The notes: generated by a model from the letters alone, not told the origin. A DNA stretch of 52,387 bases from Candidatus Pullilachnospira intestinigallinarum (GCA_018711275.1 DVIN01000005.1:1-52387); one strand, 5' to 3'; shown: positions 1-7,778, counted from the stretch's first letter. Program-made: numbers and translations.

Positions 1-252
1 CCTCCGCTCCATCAGCATAATAATGTCCAATAAACAAATTTCTTCCGGAGGTAAAGACAGCTTGTATCCTCCCGATGAGCCATAAGTAACTGTGACCAAT
101 CCGGCGTCACGCAGTCTGGCTCCGATCTGCAGAAGATACCGTGTGGAAACACCGATTATTCTGGCCAGTTTAGATGAAGGAACTGGTCCTGCAGCATCAG
201 CCAAACATATCAGCAATCGGATCGCATAATCGGTTGACGCGCTGACCCACAT
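1..252 (-). CDS. Rrf2 family transcriptional regulator, 5' part only
   Basis: The minus strand reads open for 84 codons from an ATG at 252 to the window edge, so the C-terminal half is missing. An AGGAGGGG ribosome site lies just upstream of the ATG. The start MWVSASTDYAIRLLI, followed by a helix-turn-helix stretch (SSKLARIIGVSTRYLLQI) and a wing ending in GSSGGYKL, is the typical Rrf2 winged-helix N-terminus. Family members sense Fe-S clusters, nitric oxide or redox state through cysteines in the C-terminal half. That half is outside the window, so the signal cannot be judged. The next gene upstream on the same strand is a small membrane ORF about 40 bases away. Sure of the family, not of the role. 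Confidence 0.8.
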   Translation of the reverse strand, partial: MWVSASTDYAIRLLICLADAAGPVPSSKLARIIGVSTRYLLQIGARLRDAGLVTVTYGSSGGYKLSLPPEEICLLDIIMLMERR

Positions 253-291
253 TTCTTGCCCCTCCTCTCTTTCCGCAGGATAAACATCGCT

Positions 292-633
292 TTATTTGCC
301 CTGCTCTTTGAACCCCCAGACTTCTAAATCCACATCGTCTTCCTCTGTCTCATCCTCCTCTGCAGAAACAGAGCCCTGAAGATCTGCCGGTGGGTCAAGC
401 ATATACTGGGTGGCATGGTCCGGCATTTCATTTTTAACCGCAGACAATTTGCGGACGGCAAAACTGCAAAATGCCATGGATGCTGCAAGAGCAATATATT
501 GAACACAGCTTGTAAGATAAAGGTTTATAATAGCCAGTTCGTTTCCCTGCACAGGAACTCCCTGTTCAAGCTGCATAGAAATGTTTTTATGGCAGGCTCC
601 AAGAGATACACCACATCTTATAAAGCCAAACAC
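292..633 (-). CDS. Hypothetical membrane protein, possibly the 3' half of a frameshifted gene
   Basis: No family recognised. The frame gives about 113 residues with one clear membrane segment (roughly residues 38-64, around LYLTSCVQYIALAASMAF) and a very acidic tail (EEDETEEDDVDLEV). I chose the GTG at 633 because an AGGAG lies 9 bases upstream; a second GTG at 639 is too close to it. The 5' end overlaps the 3' end of the neighbouring membrane ORF (587-898) in another frame. Either these are two coupled genes or one four-helix protein broken by a frameshift, perhaps at the A-run near 652-656. The end of the upstream frame is rich in W and C and looks unnatural, which favours a frameshift. Confidence 0.4.
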   Translation of the reverse strand: MFGFIRCGVSLGACHKNISMQLEQGVPVQGNELAIINLYLTSCVQYIALAASMAFCSFAVRKLSAVKNEMPDHATQYMLDPPADLQGSVSAEEDETEEDDVDLEVWGFKEQGK

Positions 634-898
634 GGCCACACACTCCTGTCTTTTTCGGTGTTAATTTTCCACGGATGGAAAATACCAGCCCGCCAAAAAG
701 CAGCAGCGTAATCATAAGATACCCCACAAAACAGGAAGCTCCATATCCCATCATCTGCAGATTCGCCCCTTTAAATTCCGGCGCCAGAAAACGGATTGCC
801 AACACGCTCATAAGCAGATACGCCATCCCTGCAAAAGCATACAATGCCGACTGTACCCTGCCTGCAACGGGTGATTCCACGATTGGACTCTTCTCCAC
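587..898 (-). CDS. Hypothetical membrane protein, possibly the 5' half of a frameshifted gene
   Basis: No family recognised. The frame opens with a GTG at 898 and codes about 103 residues with two membrane segments: around SALYAFAGMAYLLMSVLAI and around GYLMITLLLFGGLVFSI. No good ribosome site is visible, only an A/G-rich stretch. The last 25 residues (KTGVCGRVWLYKMW and beyond) do not look like the rest and overlap the start of the next frame. The gene lies just beyond the icd terminator on the same strand, so it needs its own promoter, which I could not find. It may be a remnant. Confidence 0.4.
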   Translation of the reverse strand: MEKSPIVESPVAGRVQSALYAFAGMAYLLMSVLAIRFLAPEFKGANLQMMGYGASCFVGYLMITLLLFGGLVFSIRGKLTPKKTGVCGRVWLYKMWCISWSLP

Positions 899-921
899 AC
901 TTTTCTTCTGAAATGCACACC

Positions 922-971
922 AAAAAGCGGAAACATATACGGAATGGATCTCCGTATACGTTTCCGCTTTT
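922..971 (-). terminator. Rho-independent terminator of the Re-citrate synthase-gntR-icd operon
   Basis: An inverted repeat of about 21 base pairs, AAAAGCGGAAACGTATACGG with its near-perfect complement, is separated by a short loop (about 944-949). On the minus strand it is followed by a T-run. It starts 16 bases after the icd stop codon. Confidence 0.85.
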
Positions 972-986
972 CCTCATCTACTGCCT

Positions 987-2195
987 TTACAGGCTCTTCT
1001 CCAGTCTCTGGGCAATGGCCTTGATAAAGCCTTCGCTGTCCAGCACCTTCGGGTTTTTCAGGCTGGTGATGGCTGCCAGGTCTTTGGTCATCTGGCCGCT
1101 CTCGATGGTATCCAGAGTAGCCTTCTCCAGCTTGTCCGCAAATACCATCAGTTCCTGATTGCCGTCCAGTTCTCCTCTCTTTCTCAGGGCGCCGGTCCAT
1201 GCGAAGATGGTGGCCACCGAGTTGGTGGAAGTGGTCTCGCCCTTCAGATATTTGTAGTAATGGCGCTGCACGGTGCCGTGGGCCGCCTCATACTCGTAAT
1301 AGCCGTGGGGGGAAACCAGCACGGAGGTCATCATGGCCAGGGAACCGAAGGCGGAGGAAACCATGTCGCTCATCACGTCTCCGTCGTAGTTCTTGCAGGC
1401 CCAGATAAATCCGCCCTCTGCCTTCATCACCCGGGCAACAGCGTCGTCAATCAGCGTATAGAAGTAGGTGATGCCTGCCTTCTCAAATTTCTCCTTGTAC
1501 TCGCCGTCATAGATCTCCTGGAAAATGTCCTTGAAGGTATGGTCGTACTTTTTGGAAATGGTATCTTTCGTGGCAAACCACAGATCCTGCTTCGTATCCA
1601 GCGCGTAATTGAAGCAGCTTCTTGCAAAGCTCTCAATAGAGCTGTTCAGGTTGTGCATTCCCTGGGCGATACCGGGGCCGTCAAACTGATGTACCAGTTC
1701 CCTGGTCTCCGTTCCGTCCTGGGCGGTGTAAACCAGCTCTACCTTTCCCGGTCCCGGAATCTTCATCTCGGTATTCTTATAGACGTCTCCGTACGCATGA
1801 CGGGCAAGGGTAATGGGCTTTTTCCAGTTCTTCACGCAGGGTTCGATCCCTTTCACTACGATGGGCGCACGAAATACGGTGCCGTCCAGCATGGCACGGA
1901 TGGTGCCGTTGGGGCTTTTGTACATTTCTTTCAGACTGTACTCTTTCACCCGGGCAGCGTTGGGAGTGATGGTGGCGCATTTTACCGCAACTCCGTACTT
2001 TTTGGTGGCGTTGGCAGCGTCGATGGTCACCTGATCGTCGGTCTCATTTCTGTGGGTCAGCCCCAGATCGTAGTACTCTGTCTTCAGATCCACATACGGC
2101 AGCAGAAGATCTTCTTTGATCATCTTCCACAGGATTCTTGTCATCTCGTCTCCGTCCATTTCCACCAGGGGTGTCTGCATACTGATTTTTTTCAT
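987..2195 (-). CDS. icd: NADP-dependent isocitrate dehydrogenase
   Basis: Oxidative decarboxylation of isocitrate to 2-oxoglutarate with NADP, in the cytoplasm. The 402-residue length and sequence match the eukaryotic-like homodimeric subfamily: MDGDEMTRI near the start, [32 protein letters not shown] for substrate binding, a middle [19 protein letters not shown] segment, and [10 protein letters not shown] for coenzyme binding. I chose the ATG at 2195, whose AGAGGAAAAG site is well spaced; a GTG one codon earlier is possible. The start overlaps the stop of the gntR gene by one base (TGATG), so translation is probably coupled. The operon with Re-citrate synthase points to glutamate precursor supply. 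No aconitase lies in the operon. Confidence 0.95.
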   Translation of the reverse strand: MKKISMQTPLVEMDGDEMTRILWKMIKEDLLLPYVDLKTEYYDLGLTHRNETDDQVTIDAANATKKYGVAVKCATITPNAARVKEYSLKEMYKSPNGTIRAMLDGTVFRAPIVVKGIEPCVKNWKKPITLARHAYGDVYKNTEMKIPGPGKVELVYTAQDGTETRELVHQFDGPGIAQGMHNLNSSIESFARSCFNYALDTKQDLWFATKDTISKKYDHTFKDIFQEIYDGEYKEKFEKAGITYFYTLIDDAVARVMKAEGGFIWACKNYDGDVMSDMVSSAFGSLAMMTSVLVSPHGYYEYEAAHGTVQRHYYKYLKGETTSTNSVATIFAWTGALRKRGELDGNQELMVFADKLEKATLDTIESGQMTKDLAAITSLKNPKVLDSEGFIKAIAQRLEKSL

Positions 2196-2866
2196 CACTT
2201 TTCCTCTCTCTCTTTGATTTCCAGTTCATCGAACTGTTCCAGATTCTGTATCGTGTTCATGATGTGCTGTGTCGCCAGCTCTTCCGCCTTCCCGGCATCC
2301 TGGGCCCGAATCGCTTCCAGGATCGCCTGGTGCTCCTCATTGCTCTTTTTGGAACGGCTGCGGCTGGTGATGGACATCTTCCTGGCCTTCTGCACATACT
2401 GATGAAAATCGCTCAGCGTGTGGGCCAGCATCCGGCTGTGGGAGGCCTCATACAGAATCTCATGGAACCGGCTGTCCAGTTCGAAAACCTGCTCATAATG
2501 TTCCTTCTGCGCATGGAACTGGGACAGATACACGGTCTCCTCCAGCTTCTCCAGCTCCTCCTCGGTCCGCAGACGGGCGGCCCAGCCGGCGCACAGTCCC
2601 TCCAGCCGGGAGCGGATGATATAGATATCGTGTATATCTTTTGCGGAAATTCCGTCCACGAAGGTTCCCCGATGCGGGATCACCTCCACCAGTCCCTCCA
2701 GTTCCAGCTGACGGAAAGCCTCCCGGACCGGGGTTCTGCTGACTCCCAGTTCCTTTCCCACGGTGCCCTCCACCAGCTCTTCACCCCGCTTATAGCGGCC
2801 GGTGAGAATATCCTTTCTGAGTTTCTGAAATACCTGATCCCTCAGAGAGGATTTCTGCGTTGTCAT
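2195..2866 (-). CDS. GntR-family (FadR/FCD subfamily) transcriptional regulator
   Basis: A 223-residue regulator with an N-terminal winged helix (residues about 5-70; the core reads [20 protein letters not shown]) and an all-helical FCD ligand-binding domain. FCD metal/ligand residues are visible as D and H in [15 protein letters not shown] and as H near the C-terminal QHIMNT. The ATG at 2866 has AGAGGG nine bases upstream; a TTG three codons earlier is less likely. It sits between Re-citrate synthase and icd with 5-base and overlapping junctions. It therefore probably controls this operon, most likely in answer to a carboxylic acid such as citrate or 2-oxoglutarate. The ligand is inference. 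A palindrome on the operon's -10 box (4332-4343) is the obvious candidate operator. Confidence 0.88.
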   Translation of the reverse strand: MTTQKSSLRDQVFQKLRKDILTGRYKRGEELVEGTVGKELGVSRTPVREAFRQLELEGLVEVIPHRGTFVDGISAKDIHDIYIIRSRLEGLCAGWAARLRTEEELEKLEETVYLSQFHAQKEHYEQVFELDSRFHEILYEASHSRMLAHTLSDFHQYVQKARKMSITSRSRSKKSNEEHQAILEAIRAQDAGKAEELATQHIMNTIQNLEQFDELEIKEREEK

Positions 2867-2871
2867 ATTCT

Positions 2872-4278
2872 TCAACCCTCTTTCTGTTCTCCCAGAATGA
2901 TACCCAGACGGCTGCAGGTTTCCTCAATCACAGTGGTCAGCTCCTCATCGGTGAGCACAGTGACCCTCCCCTCCTCATACTGGGCGTCCACCCAGGCTTT
3001 TACGAGGGATACCAGTTCGCTGTTCTTATCGATCTGATTCTCCCCGCGCAGCCGGTAATGGGTGTTGATCCAGTGAGCGATTCCTGCCAGACCGGAGGTA
3101 TTGGACACCGCCACCTGTACCGGCCGGTTCAGGAATTTCTCTGTATCAAATATATTATAAATCTCCTCATTTTTCAACAGTCCATCTGCATGAATTCCCG
3201 CACGGGTGACATTAAAATTCTTACCCACAAAAGGCGTCCGGGACGGAATGTGGTAGCCGATCTCTTTTTCATAGTATTCCGCCAGTTCCGTAATCACCGT
3301 GGTATCCATGCCGTCCAGGCGGCCCCGCAGCTGGGCGTACTCAAAGACCATGGCCTCCAGAGGCGTATTGCCGGTGCGCTCGCCGATGCCGAACAGAGAA
3401 CAGTTGACGCCGGAAGCTCCGTACAGCCAGGCGGTGGTGGAGTTGCTGACCGCCTTGTAGAAATCATTGTGGCCATGCCATTCGATCAGCTCGCAGGGTA
3501 CGCCCGCATGATGCATCAGGCCATAAATGATCCCCTGTACCGAACGGGGAATCACGGCGCCGGGATAATTAACGCCGTAACCCATGGTATCGCAGCAGCG
3601 CACCTTGATGGGAATCTGATACCACTCCATCAGTTTCATCAGCTCCATACAGAAGGGGATCACATAGCCGTAAATATCCGCCCGGGTGATATCTTCCAGA
3701 TGACAGCGGGGGCTGATGCCGATCTCCAGGCACTCCCGGACAATGTTCAGATAATGCTCCATGGCCTCCCGCCGGTTCATCTTCATCTTATAGAAAATAT
3801 GGTAGTCAGAACAGCTCACCAGGATTCCCGTCTCTTTCAGACCGATATCCTTTACCAGCTCAAAATCCTTTTTGCTGGCCCGGATCCAGCTGGTAACTTC
3901 AGGAAATTTATATCCCCGTTCCATACATTTGTACACCGCGTCCCGGTCTTTTTTGCTGTAAAGGAAAAATTCACTCTGACGGATCTTCCCGTTGGGACCT
4001 CCCAGCTTATGCAGATAATCAAAGATCGTTACAATCTGCTCTGTGGTGTAGGGCGCCCGGGACTGCTGCCCGTCCCGGAAAGTGGTATCTGTGATCCAGA
4101 TATCATCAGGCATATGATGGGGTACGGTTCTGTCGTTGAAGGCAATTTTCGGCACCTCGCTGTAAGGAAACAGGTTCCGGAACACGTTGGGGGTTTTCAC
4201 ATCCACCAGAGGATACATATGCTCCTCCAGCTCCAGCAGGTGGGTGCTTTCATTCATTCTGACTTTTCTGTTTTCCAT
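2872..4278 (-). CDS. Re-type citrate synthase (homocitrate/isopropylmalate synthase-like fold)
   Basis: Predicted to condense acetyl-CoA and oxaloacetate to citrate with Re stereospecificity, the first step of the branch to 2-oxoglutarate in many strict anaerobes. The 468 residues carry the DRE-TIM barrel signature DTTFRDGQQSRAP near residue 64, a metal-binding HGHNDFYKAV, and GERTGNTPLEAM. These place it with homocitrate and isopropylmalate synthases, but it lacks the long LeuA regulatory C-terminus. Such proteins are often mislabelled as 2-isopropylmalate synthase. The operon with gntR and icd, and no leu genes nearby, supports the Re-citrate synthase call, known from the Clostridium kluyveri enzyme. 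An AGAAGGGAG site precedes the ATG at 4278. Substrate identity is inferred from context and family. Confidence 0.82.
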   Translation of the reverse strand: MENRKVRMNESTHLLELEEHMYPLVDVKTPNVFRNLFPYSEVPKIAFNDRTVPHHMPDDIWITDTTFRDGQQSRAPYTTEQIVTIFDYLHKLGGPNGKIRQSEFFLYSKKDRDAVYKCMERGYKFPEVTSWIRASKKDFELVKDIGLKETGILVSCSDYHIFYKMKMNRREAMEHYLNIVRECLEIGISPRCHLEDITRADIYGYVIPFCMELMKLMEWYQIPIKVRCCDTMGYGVNYPGAVIPRSVQGIIYGLMHHAGVPCELIEWHGHNDFYKAVSNSTTAWLYGASGVNCSLFGIGERTGNTPLEAMVFEYAQLRGRLDGMDTTVITELAEYYEKEIGYHIPSRTPFVGKNFNVTRAGIHADGLLKNEEIYNIFDTEKFLNRPVQVAVSNTSGLAGIAHWINTHYRLRGENQIDKNSELVSLVKAWVDAQYEEGRVTVLTDEELTTVIEETCSRLGIILGEQKEG

Positions 4279-4331
4279 GGTATCTCCCTTCTGCAGAATC
4301 TGTAGCAGTTCAGCTTTTGTATTTTTGTATC

Positions 4332-4360
4332 ATTGTATACAATTATACATTTCCTGTCAA
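4332..4360 (-). promoter_or_regulatory. Promoter of the Re-citrate synthase operon with an overlapping operator palindrome
   Basis: On the minus strand TTGACA (4355-4360) is followed after 17 bases by TACAAT (4332-4337), a near-consensus sigma-A promoter. The -10 box lies inside the perfect 12-base palindrome ATTGTATACAAT (4332-4343). Its GT..AC core resembles operators of FadR-type GntR regulators, and the regulator encoded as second gene of the operon is of that type. Repression by blocking the -10 is the natural reading, but is inference. Confidence 0.75.
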
Positions 4361-4377
4361 CACTTTTTCCAGGTAAA

Positions 4378-4403
4378 TTTCTACGGCCGGCTCCATGTAG
4401 AAA
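4378..4403 (-). terminator. Possible terminator after the small subtilase
   Basis: TTTCTAC and GTAGAAA flank a GC-rich centre (GGCCGGCTCC) 16 bases beyond the stop codon of the minus-strand protease. Only three T follow on the minus strand, so this is a weak candidate. Confidence 0.35.
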
Positions 4404-4418
4404 CTGCTTGTGAAAATC

Positions 4419-5255
4419 TCACATGCTCAAAAACTTTTCTTTCCGGAACAGTCCCCATCCCTGCCGGTTTCTGTGGTACCCCAGATCGACAGCCGACTCC
4501 CGAAGCAGCATCTTTACCTCCACGTTGGTAAGCTGAGGTTCTCTCTCCAAAAGCAGCGCAATGGCCCCGGACACCTGCGGCGTGGACATGGAGGTGCCGC
4601 TTTTCGCCGCATACAGTCCCCGTCCTTTGGGAGCGCAGGATATAATCCGTGCTCCGGGGGCCACCACATCCGGCTTGCACACGCAATCGCTGGTGGGACC
4701 GCTTCCGGAGATTCCCCCCGCTCCTTCCAGAAGATCACTGGAACCTACTGTAATCACTTTCCGGCTGCTTCCGGGGGCCGTAACGCTTCCGGGCGCCGGT
4801 CCCATATTTCCCGCCGCCGTCACCACCACATATCCTTCATCCCACAGTTCTTCCACCCCGTCCACCAGCTGCCGGCTGTTGGCCGTCACTCCTCCGATGG
4901 TCCCCACGGAGATATTTATGATTCGTATACCATAAGACGTACCGTTTTCCTTCACCCACCGGAGCGCTTTCATCACATCCCGTACGCTCCCGTTGCCATG
5001 TCGGTCCAGCACCTTCAGCACCGCCGCATGACTTTGGGGAGCCGCTCCGGCATATCTGCCTTTACTTCCCTTCCCGCTTCCCATAATCAGCCCGGCCACA
5101 TGGGTTCCATGGCCGTTATCATCATACGGGCGTTTCCTCTGCCCGATAAAATCGCAAAAAGCCGCAATACGGCTGTCAAAATCTATATGCGGGAAAATAC
5201 CCGTATCCAAAATGGCCACTCCGACACCTTTGCCGGTAAGTACCTTTTCACTCAT
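4419..5255 (-). CDS. S8 family serine protease (subtilisin-like), no propeptide
   Basis: A 278-residue subtilase with the full catalytic set: Asp17 in AILDTG, His49 in GHGTHVAGL, oxyanion Asn150 in AAGN and Ser222 in SGTSMSTPQVSGA. It starts almost at the catalytic core. There is no signal peptide and no inhibitor I9 propeptide, so it resembles intracellular subtilisins rather than secreted ones. Short or absent propeptides are known in that group. AGGAAG precedes the ATG at 5255. It is divergent from a second, larger subtilase that starts 160 bases away, and the two may share a control region. Substrate unknown; protein turnover late in growth or in sporulation is a guess from the group. Confidence 0.9.
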   Translation of the reverse strand: MSEKVLTGKGVGVAILDTGIFPHIDFDSRIAAFCDFIGQRKRPYDDNGHGTHVAGLIMGSGKGSKGRYAGAAPQSHAAVLKVLDRHGNGSVRDVMKALRWVKENGTSYGIRIINISVGTIGGVTANSRQLVDGVEELWDEGYVVVTAAGNMGPAPGSVTAPGSSRKVITVGSSDLLEGAGGISGSGPTSDCVCKPDVVAPGARIISCAPKGRGLYAAKSGTSMSTPQVSGAIALLLEREPQLTNVEVKMLLRESAVDLGYHRNRQGWGLFRKEKFLSM

Positions 5256-5415
5256 AACACACTTCCTGATTTCTGTTGGTTTCTCTTTAGGATATGACGG
5301 ATTCCTTCCAAATGCCGCGGAGTATCTTCCGTGACAGGGGGAATGTCCCCAAAAGGCTCCGCTTCATATCACACGGTCTTTTCTCATAAACATACAAAAA
5401 AGAGGTGTGCTATGT

Positions 5416-7113
5416 ATGAGTGCTCTGCAGGACATTATTTATTCCAACGATTACGCGGATCTGATCATTCCCTTTCGGAATCTGACCAGAGAAACCTTTC
5501 TGGAAATGTACGCTCAGTTTCATCCCCAGATCATCAATGAGGATTACGCAGTCCTTCACGCTCTGCTTCCCTCCGGCAGCGCCATTGGTCCGGACGGATT
5601 TCTCTACAGTATTGTCCCGAAGCTTTTTACCACTCTGGATACCACCAGCCTGGAAGCCGCCGGGATTTTAAGAACTCAGACCCAGCCTGCTCTTCAGCTG
5701 GAAGGAAGCGGAGTGCTGATGGGATTTCTGGATACGGGAATCCTCTATTCCCATCCGGCCTTTCTCGCGCCGGGAAACAATACAAGGATTATCAGAATCT
5801 GGGATCAGACGATTCCCTCACCGGACGGCAGCGGTCCCTACGGCTACGGAACCGAATATACAGAGGAAACCATCAATCAGGCGCTGCGCCTGCCGGATCC
5901 CGCCTCTTTAGTGCCCACTGATGATCCCACCGGCCATGGAACCAGCGTGGCCGGCATTGCGGCGGGAAGCAGTGATCCTGAATCCGGTTTTACGGGCGCA
6001 GCCCCAAAATCCCGGATTGCCATGGTCCGCCTGAAGGAAGCCAAGCAGAACCTGAAAAAATTTTATCTCATTTCCGGGGAAGGGCCGGTATACCAGGAAA
6101 ATGATCTGATGACCGGTGTACAGTACCTGGTGGATCTGGCCCGCCGGCTTTCCATGCCTCTGGTGATCTGTATCGCTCTGGGGACCAACCAGGGGGATCA
6201 TATGGGATTTACTCCGCTGGATCTGAGTCTTGCCAGGCTGGAGGCCCTTCCCGGCATTGCCGTGTCAGTGGCTGCCGGCAACGAGGCGGGAAAGGCACAT
6301 CACTACTTCGGCTCCGTTCCTGCCGGGTCCGATGCTTTTCTGACCGTGGAGGTTCTGGTAAAAGAACGTACACCCGGTTTTGCTTTAGAACTATGGGGCC
6401 ATCCGCCGGAACTGTTTTCCATCGGACTGCGCTCCCCGGTGGGAGAAACTGTTCCCCGGATCCCCGCCCGGCTGGGCCAGACAGAAACCGTACAGTTTGT
6501 TCTGGAGAACACCCGGGCCTATGTAAATTATGAGCTGGTTCAGAATACTTCCGGAAGCCAGCTGATTTTTCTCCGTCTGGAGAATCCCACCCAGGGAATC
6601 TGGAATGTGAATGTTTACTGCGCAGACAGGATCAGCGGCGAATTCCATATGTGGCTTCCCATCACCGGACTGTCGCAGCCGGATGTGACCTTTCTGGCCC
6701 CGGATCCCTACACCACCGTCACGGTGCCCGCCGCGGGAACCCAGGTCATTACCTCCGGCGCCTACAGCGCGTACACCGACAGTTTATATCTTCATTCCAG
6801 CCGGGGATTTACCCGCGATATGAGAATCAAACCCGATATTGCCGCTCCCGGCGTAGAGGTGACAGCGCCTTCGCCAAGAGGCTATACAGCTTTCACCGGC
6901 ACCAGCGCCGCGGCGGCGCTGACTGCCGGAAGCGCTGCGCTTCTGATGGAATGGAGTATGCGGAGGGGCAACAGCCTCCGGTATTTCACCGGATACGAAG
7001 TCAAAAATTTTCTGATCCGCGGCGCAAGCCGCAGCCGGGCGCTGACCTATCCCAACCGGGAATGGGGATACGGATCCCTGGATCTGTACCAGAGTTTTCT
7101 TTCCGTTACCTGA
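5416..7113 (+). CDS. Csp-like S8 family protease with a domain inserted in the catalytic core
   Basis: A 565-residue subtilase with Asp106 (GFLDTGIL), His174 (GHGTSVAGIAAG) and Ser497 (FTGTSAAAALTAG), so all catalytic residues are present. About 320 residues separate His and Ser. This is the layout of clostridial Csp germination proteases and their relatives, where a beta-sandwich (jellyroll) domain is inserted before the serine. About 95 residues precede the core and may act as a prodomain. There is no signal peptide. I chose the ATG at 5416, 8 bases after AGAGGTG, over a start three codons earlier. Csp proteases activate the spore cortex hydrolase SleC during germination; whether this one does is not shown, since many gut Clostridia carry several such paralogues. 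Confidence 0.85.
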   Translation: MSALQDIIYSNDYADLIIPFRNLTRETFLEMYAQFHPQIINEDYAVLHALLPSGSAIGPDGFLYSIVPKLFTTLDTTSLEAAGILRTQTQPALQLEGSGVLMGFLDTGILYSHPAFLAPGNNTRIIRIWDQTIPSPDGSGPYGYGTEYTEETINQALRLPDPASLVPTDDPTGHGTSVAGIAAGSSDPESGFTGAAPKSRIAMVRLKEAKQNLKKFYLISGEGPVYQENDLMTGVQYLVDLARRLSMPLVICIALGTNQGDHMGFTPLDLSLARLEALPGIAVSVAAGNEAGKAHHYFGSVPAGSDAFLTVEVLVKERTPGFALELWGHPPELFSIGLRSPVGETVPRIPARLGQTETVQFVLENTRAYVNYELVQNTSGSQLIFLRLENPTQGIWNVNVYCADRISGEFHMWLPITGLSQPDVTFLAPDPYTTVTVPAAGTQVITSGAYSAYTDSLYLHSSRGFTRDMRIKPDIAAPGVEVTAPSPRGYTAFTGTSAAAALTAGSAALLMEWSMRRGNSLRYFTGYEVKNFLIRGASRSRALTYPNREWGYGSLDLYQSFLSVT

Positions 7114-7139
7114 CCGTTTGTTTTTTTCCGCAGGCTGTA

Positions 7140-7166
7140 ACACCTTTGCGCCCTTTCTCATAAGAT
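7140..7166 (+). promoter_or_regulatory. Possible mother-cell (sigma-K-like) promoter of the Cys-rich protein gene
   Basis: AC at 7140-7141 and CATAAGAT at 7159-7166 are 17 bases apart, matching the loose sigma-K pattern (AC, 16-17 bases, CATA). No good sigma-A boxes are seen in the 85 bases between the protease and the Cys-rich gene. Short motifs of this kind arise by chance, so confidence is low. Confidence 0.3.
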
Positions 7167-7199
7167 GAAGTGTAAATAATAATCCTGGAGGAAAAAACC

Positions 7200-7436
7200 A
7201 TGAGCGATATTACAGCAACCAACTGCGGATGTGAGCGTGACTGCGGATGCGGATGCGGAAACAATGCCGGACTTTTCGGAGGAAACGGAGGCTGCTGCAG
7301 CCTGATCTGGATTCTTCTGCTTCTCTCCTGCTGCGGCGGAAATGACGGCTGCGGAAGCGGATTCGGTCAGGATAACTGCTGCTGGATCCTGCTGCTTCTG
7401 CTGTGCTGCGGCGGCTTCGGAAACGGAGGCTGCTGA
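7200..7436 (+). CDS. Small Cys/Gly-rich protein with two hydrophobic repeats
   Basis: A 78-residue protein with 15 cysteines. It has a CGC-rich head, then two copies of a unit built of paired Cys, a run of W/I/L, paired Cys and a Gly-rich tail (CCSLIWILLLLSCCGG and CCWILLLLLCCGG). A clear GGAGG site lies 8 bases before the ATG, and a strong terminator follows, so this is a genuine single-gene unit. It resembles the small clostridial proteins annotated as chorion-class high-cysteine proteins, whose function is not known. The composition suggests a disulphide-cross-linked or membrane-associated structural role, for example in the spore surface. That is inference, weakly supported by the neighbouring Csp-like protease and a possible sigma-K promoter. 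Confidence 0.75.
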   Translation: MSDITATNCGCERDCGCGCGNNAGLFGGNGGCCSLIWILLLLSCCGGNDGCGSGFGQDNCCWILLLLLCCGGFGNGGC

Positions 7437-7439
7437 CGG

Positions 7440-7469
7440 GAAAGGGGACCGGAATACCGGTCCCCTTTT
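7440..7469. terminator. Strong terminator, probably bidirectional
   Basis: AAAGGGGACCGGAATACCGG and its continuation form a stem of AAAGGGGACCGG with CCGGTCCCCTTT around a short loop, followed by T5 on the plus strand. The A-run on the other side would serve the minus-strand 49-residue ORF that ends at 7470. Confidence 0.9.
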
Positions 7470-7619
7470 TCATGGCTTCCTGCGGGTTTCCTCCCGGCTT
7501 TTTTCCGGTTCCGTATCTCCCGTACAGGTTTTCCCTTCCTTCTTTCTTTTTATACAGTCCAGATCTATTTCATACAGCTCGTTTTCGTGAATCACCAGTC
7601 TGGTTTTTCCTTTCTCCAT
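7470..7619 (-). CDS. Small protein of unknown function (49 residues)
   Basis: ATG at 7619 to TGA at 7470, preceded by an AAAGGCGG site seven bases upstream. The product is strongly charged: a front part reading RLVIHENELYEIDLDCI, then a Lys/Arg/Glu-rich tail (KRKKEGK, EPEKSREETRRK). No membrane segment or known motif. It is convergent with the Cys-rich gene and appears to share its terminator. The clean ribosome site, start, beta-like hydrophobic pattern and terminator argue for a real gene, but 49 codons can be open by chance. Confidence 0.5.
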   Translation of the reverse strand: MEKGKTRLVIHENELYEIDLDCIKRKKEGKTCTGDTEPEKSREETRRKP

Positions 7620-7725
7620 TTTCTATCCGCCTTTCTTTTTGTTTTCTGTCTGCCAAAAAGCAACGCTTCCGCTTTCTTTTGGAGATTATCCATCCCCTTT
7701 TACTATATGCGAAAGCGCATCCCGG

Positions 7726-7754
7726 TTCTATTTGATCCGCCGCTGTCATAGGAT
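7726..7754 (+). promoter_or_regulatory. Possible sigma-E-like promoter of the small-protein pair
   Basis: TTCTATTT (7726-7733) and CATAGGAT (7747-7754), 13 bases apart, resemble the mother-cell sigma-E pattern and would start transcription about 20 bases before the ATG at 7779. The -10-like box is one base different from the CATAAGAT in front of the Cys-rich gene. Low confidence. Confidence 0.28.
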
Positions 7755-7778
7755 TTACAAAAAACCGAAAGGTATGCC

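Noticed and set aside
2872-4278. Annotation as 2-isopropylmalate or homocitrate synthase
   Set aside because: The long LeuA regulatory domain is missing and no leu or lysine-pathway genes are near. The icd operon favours Re-citrate synthase.
2860-4305. A 481-codon plus-strand frame opposite Re-citrate synthase
   Set aside because: The product is compositionally odd, without domains, and lies fully over a gene with catalytic motifs.
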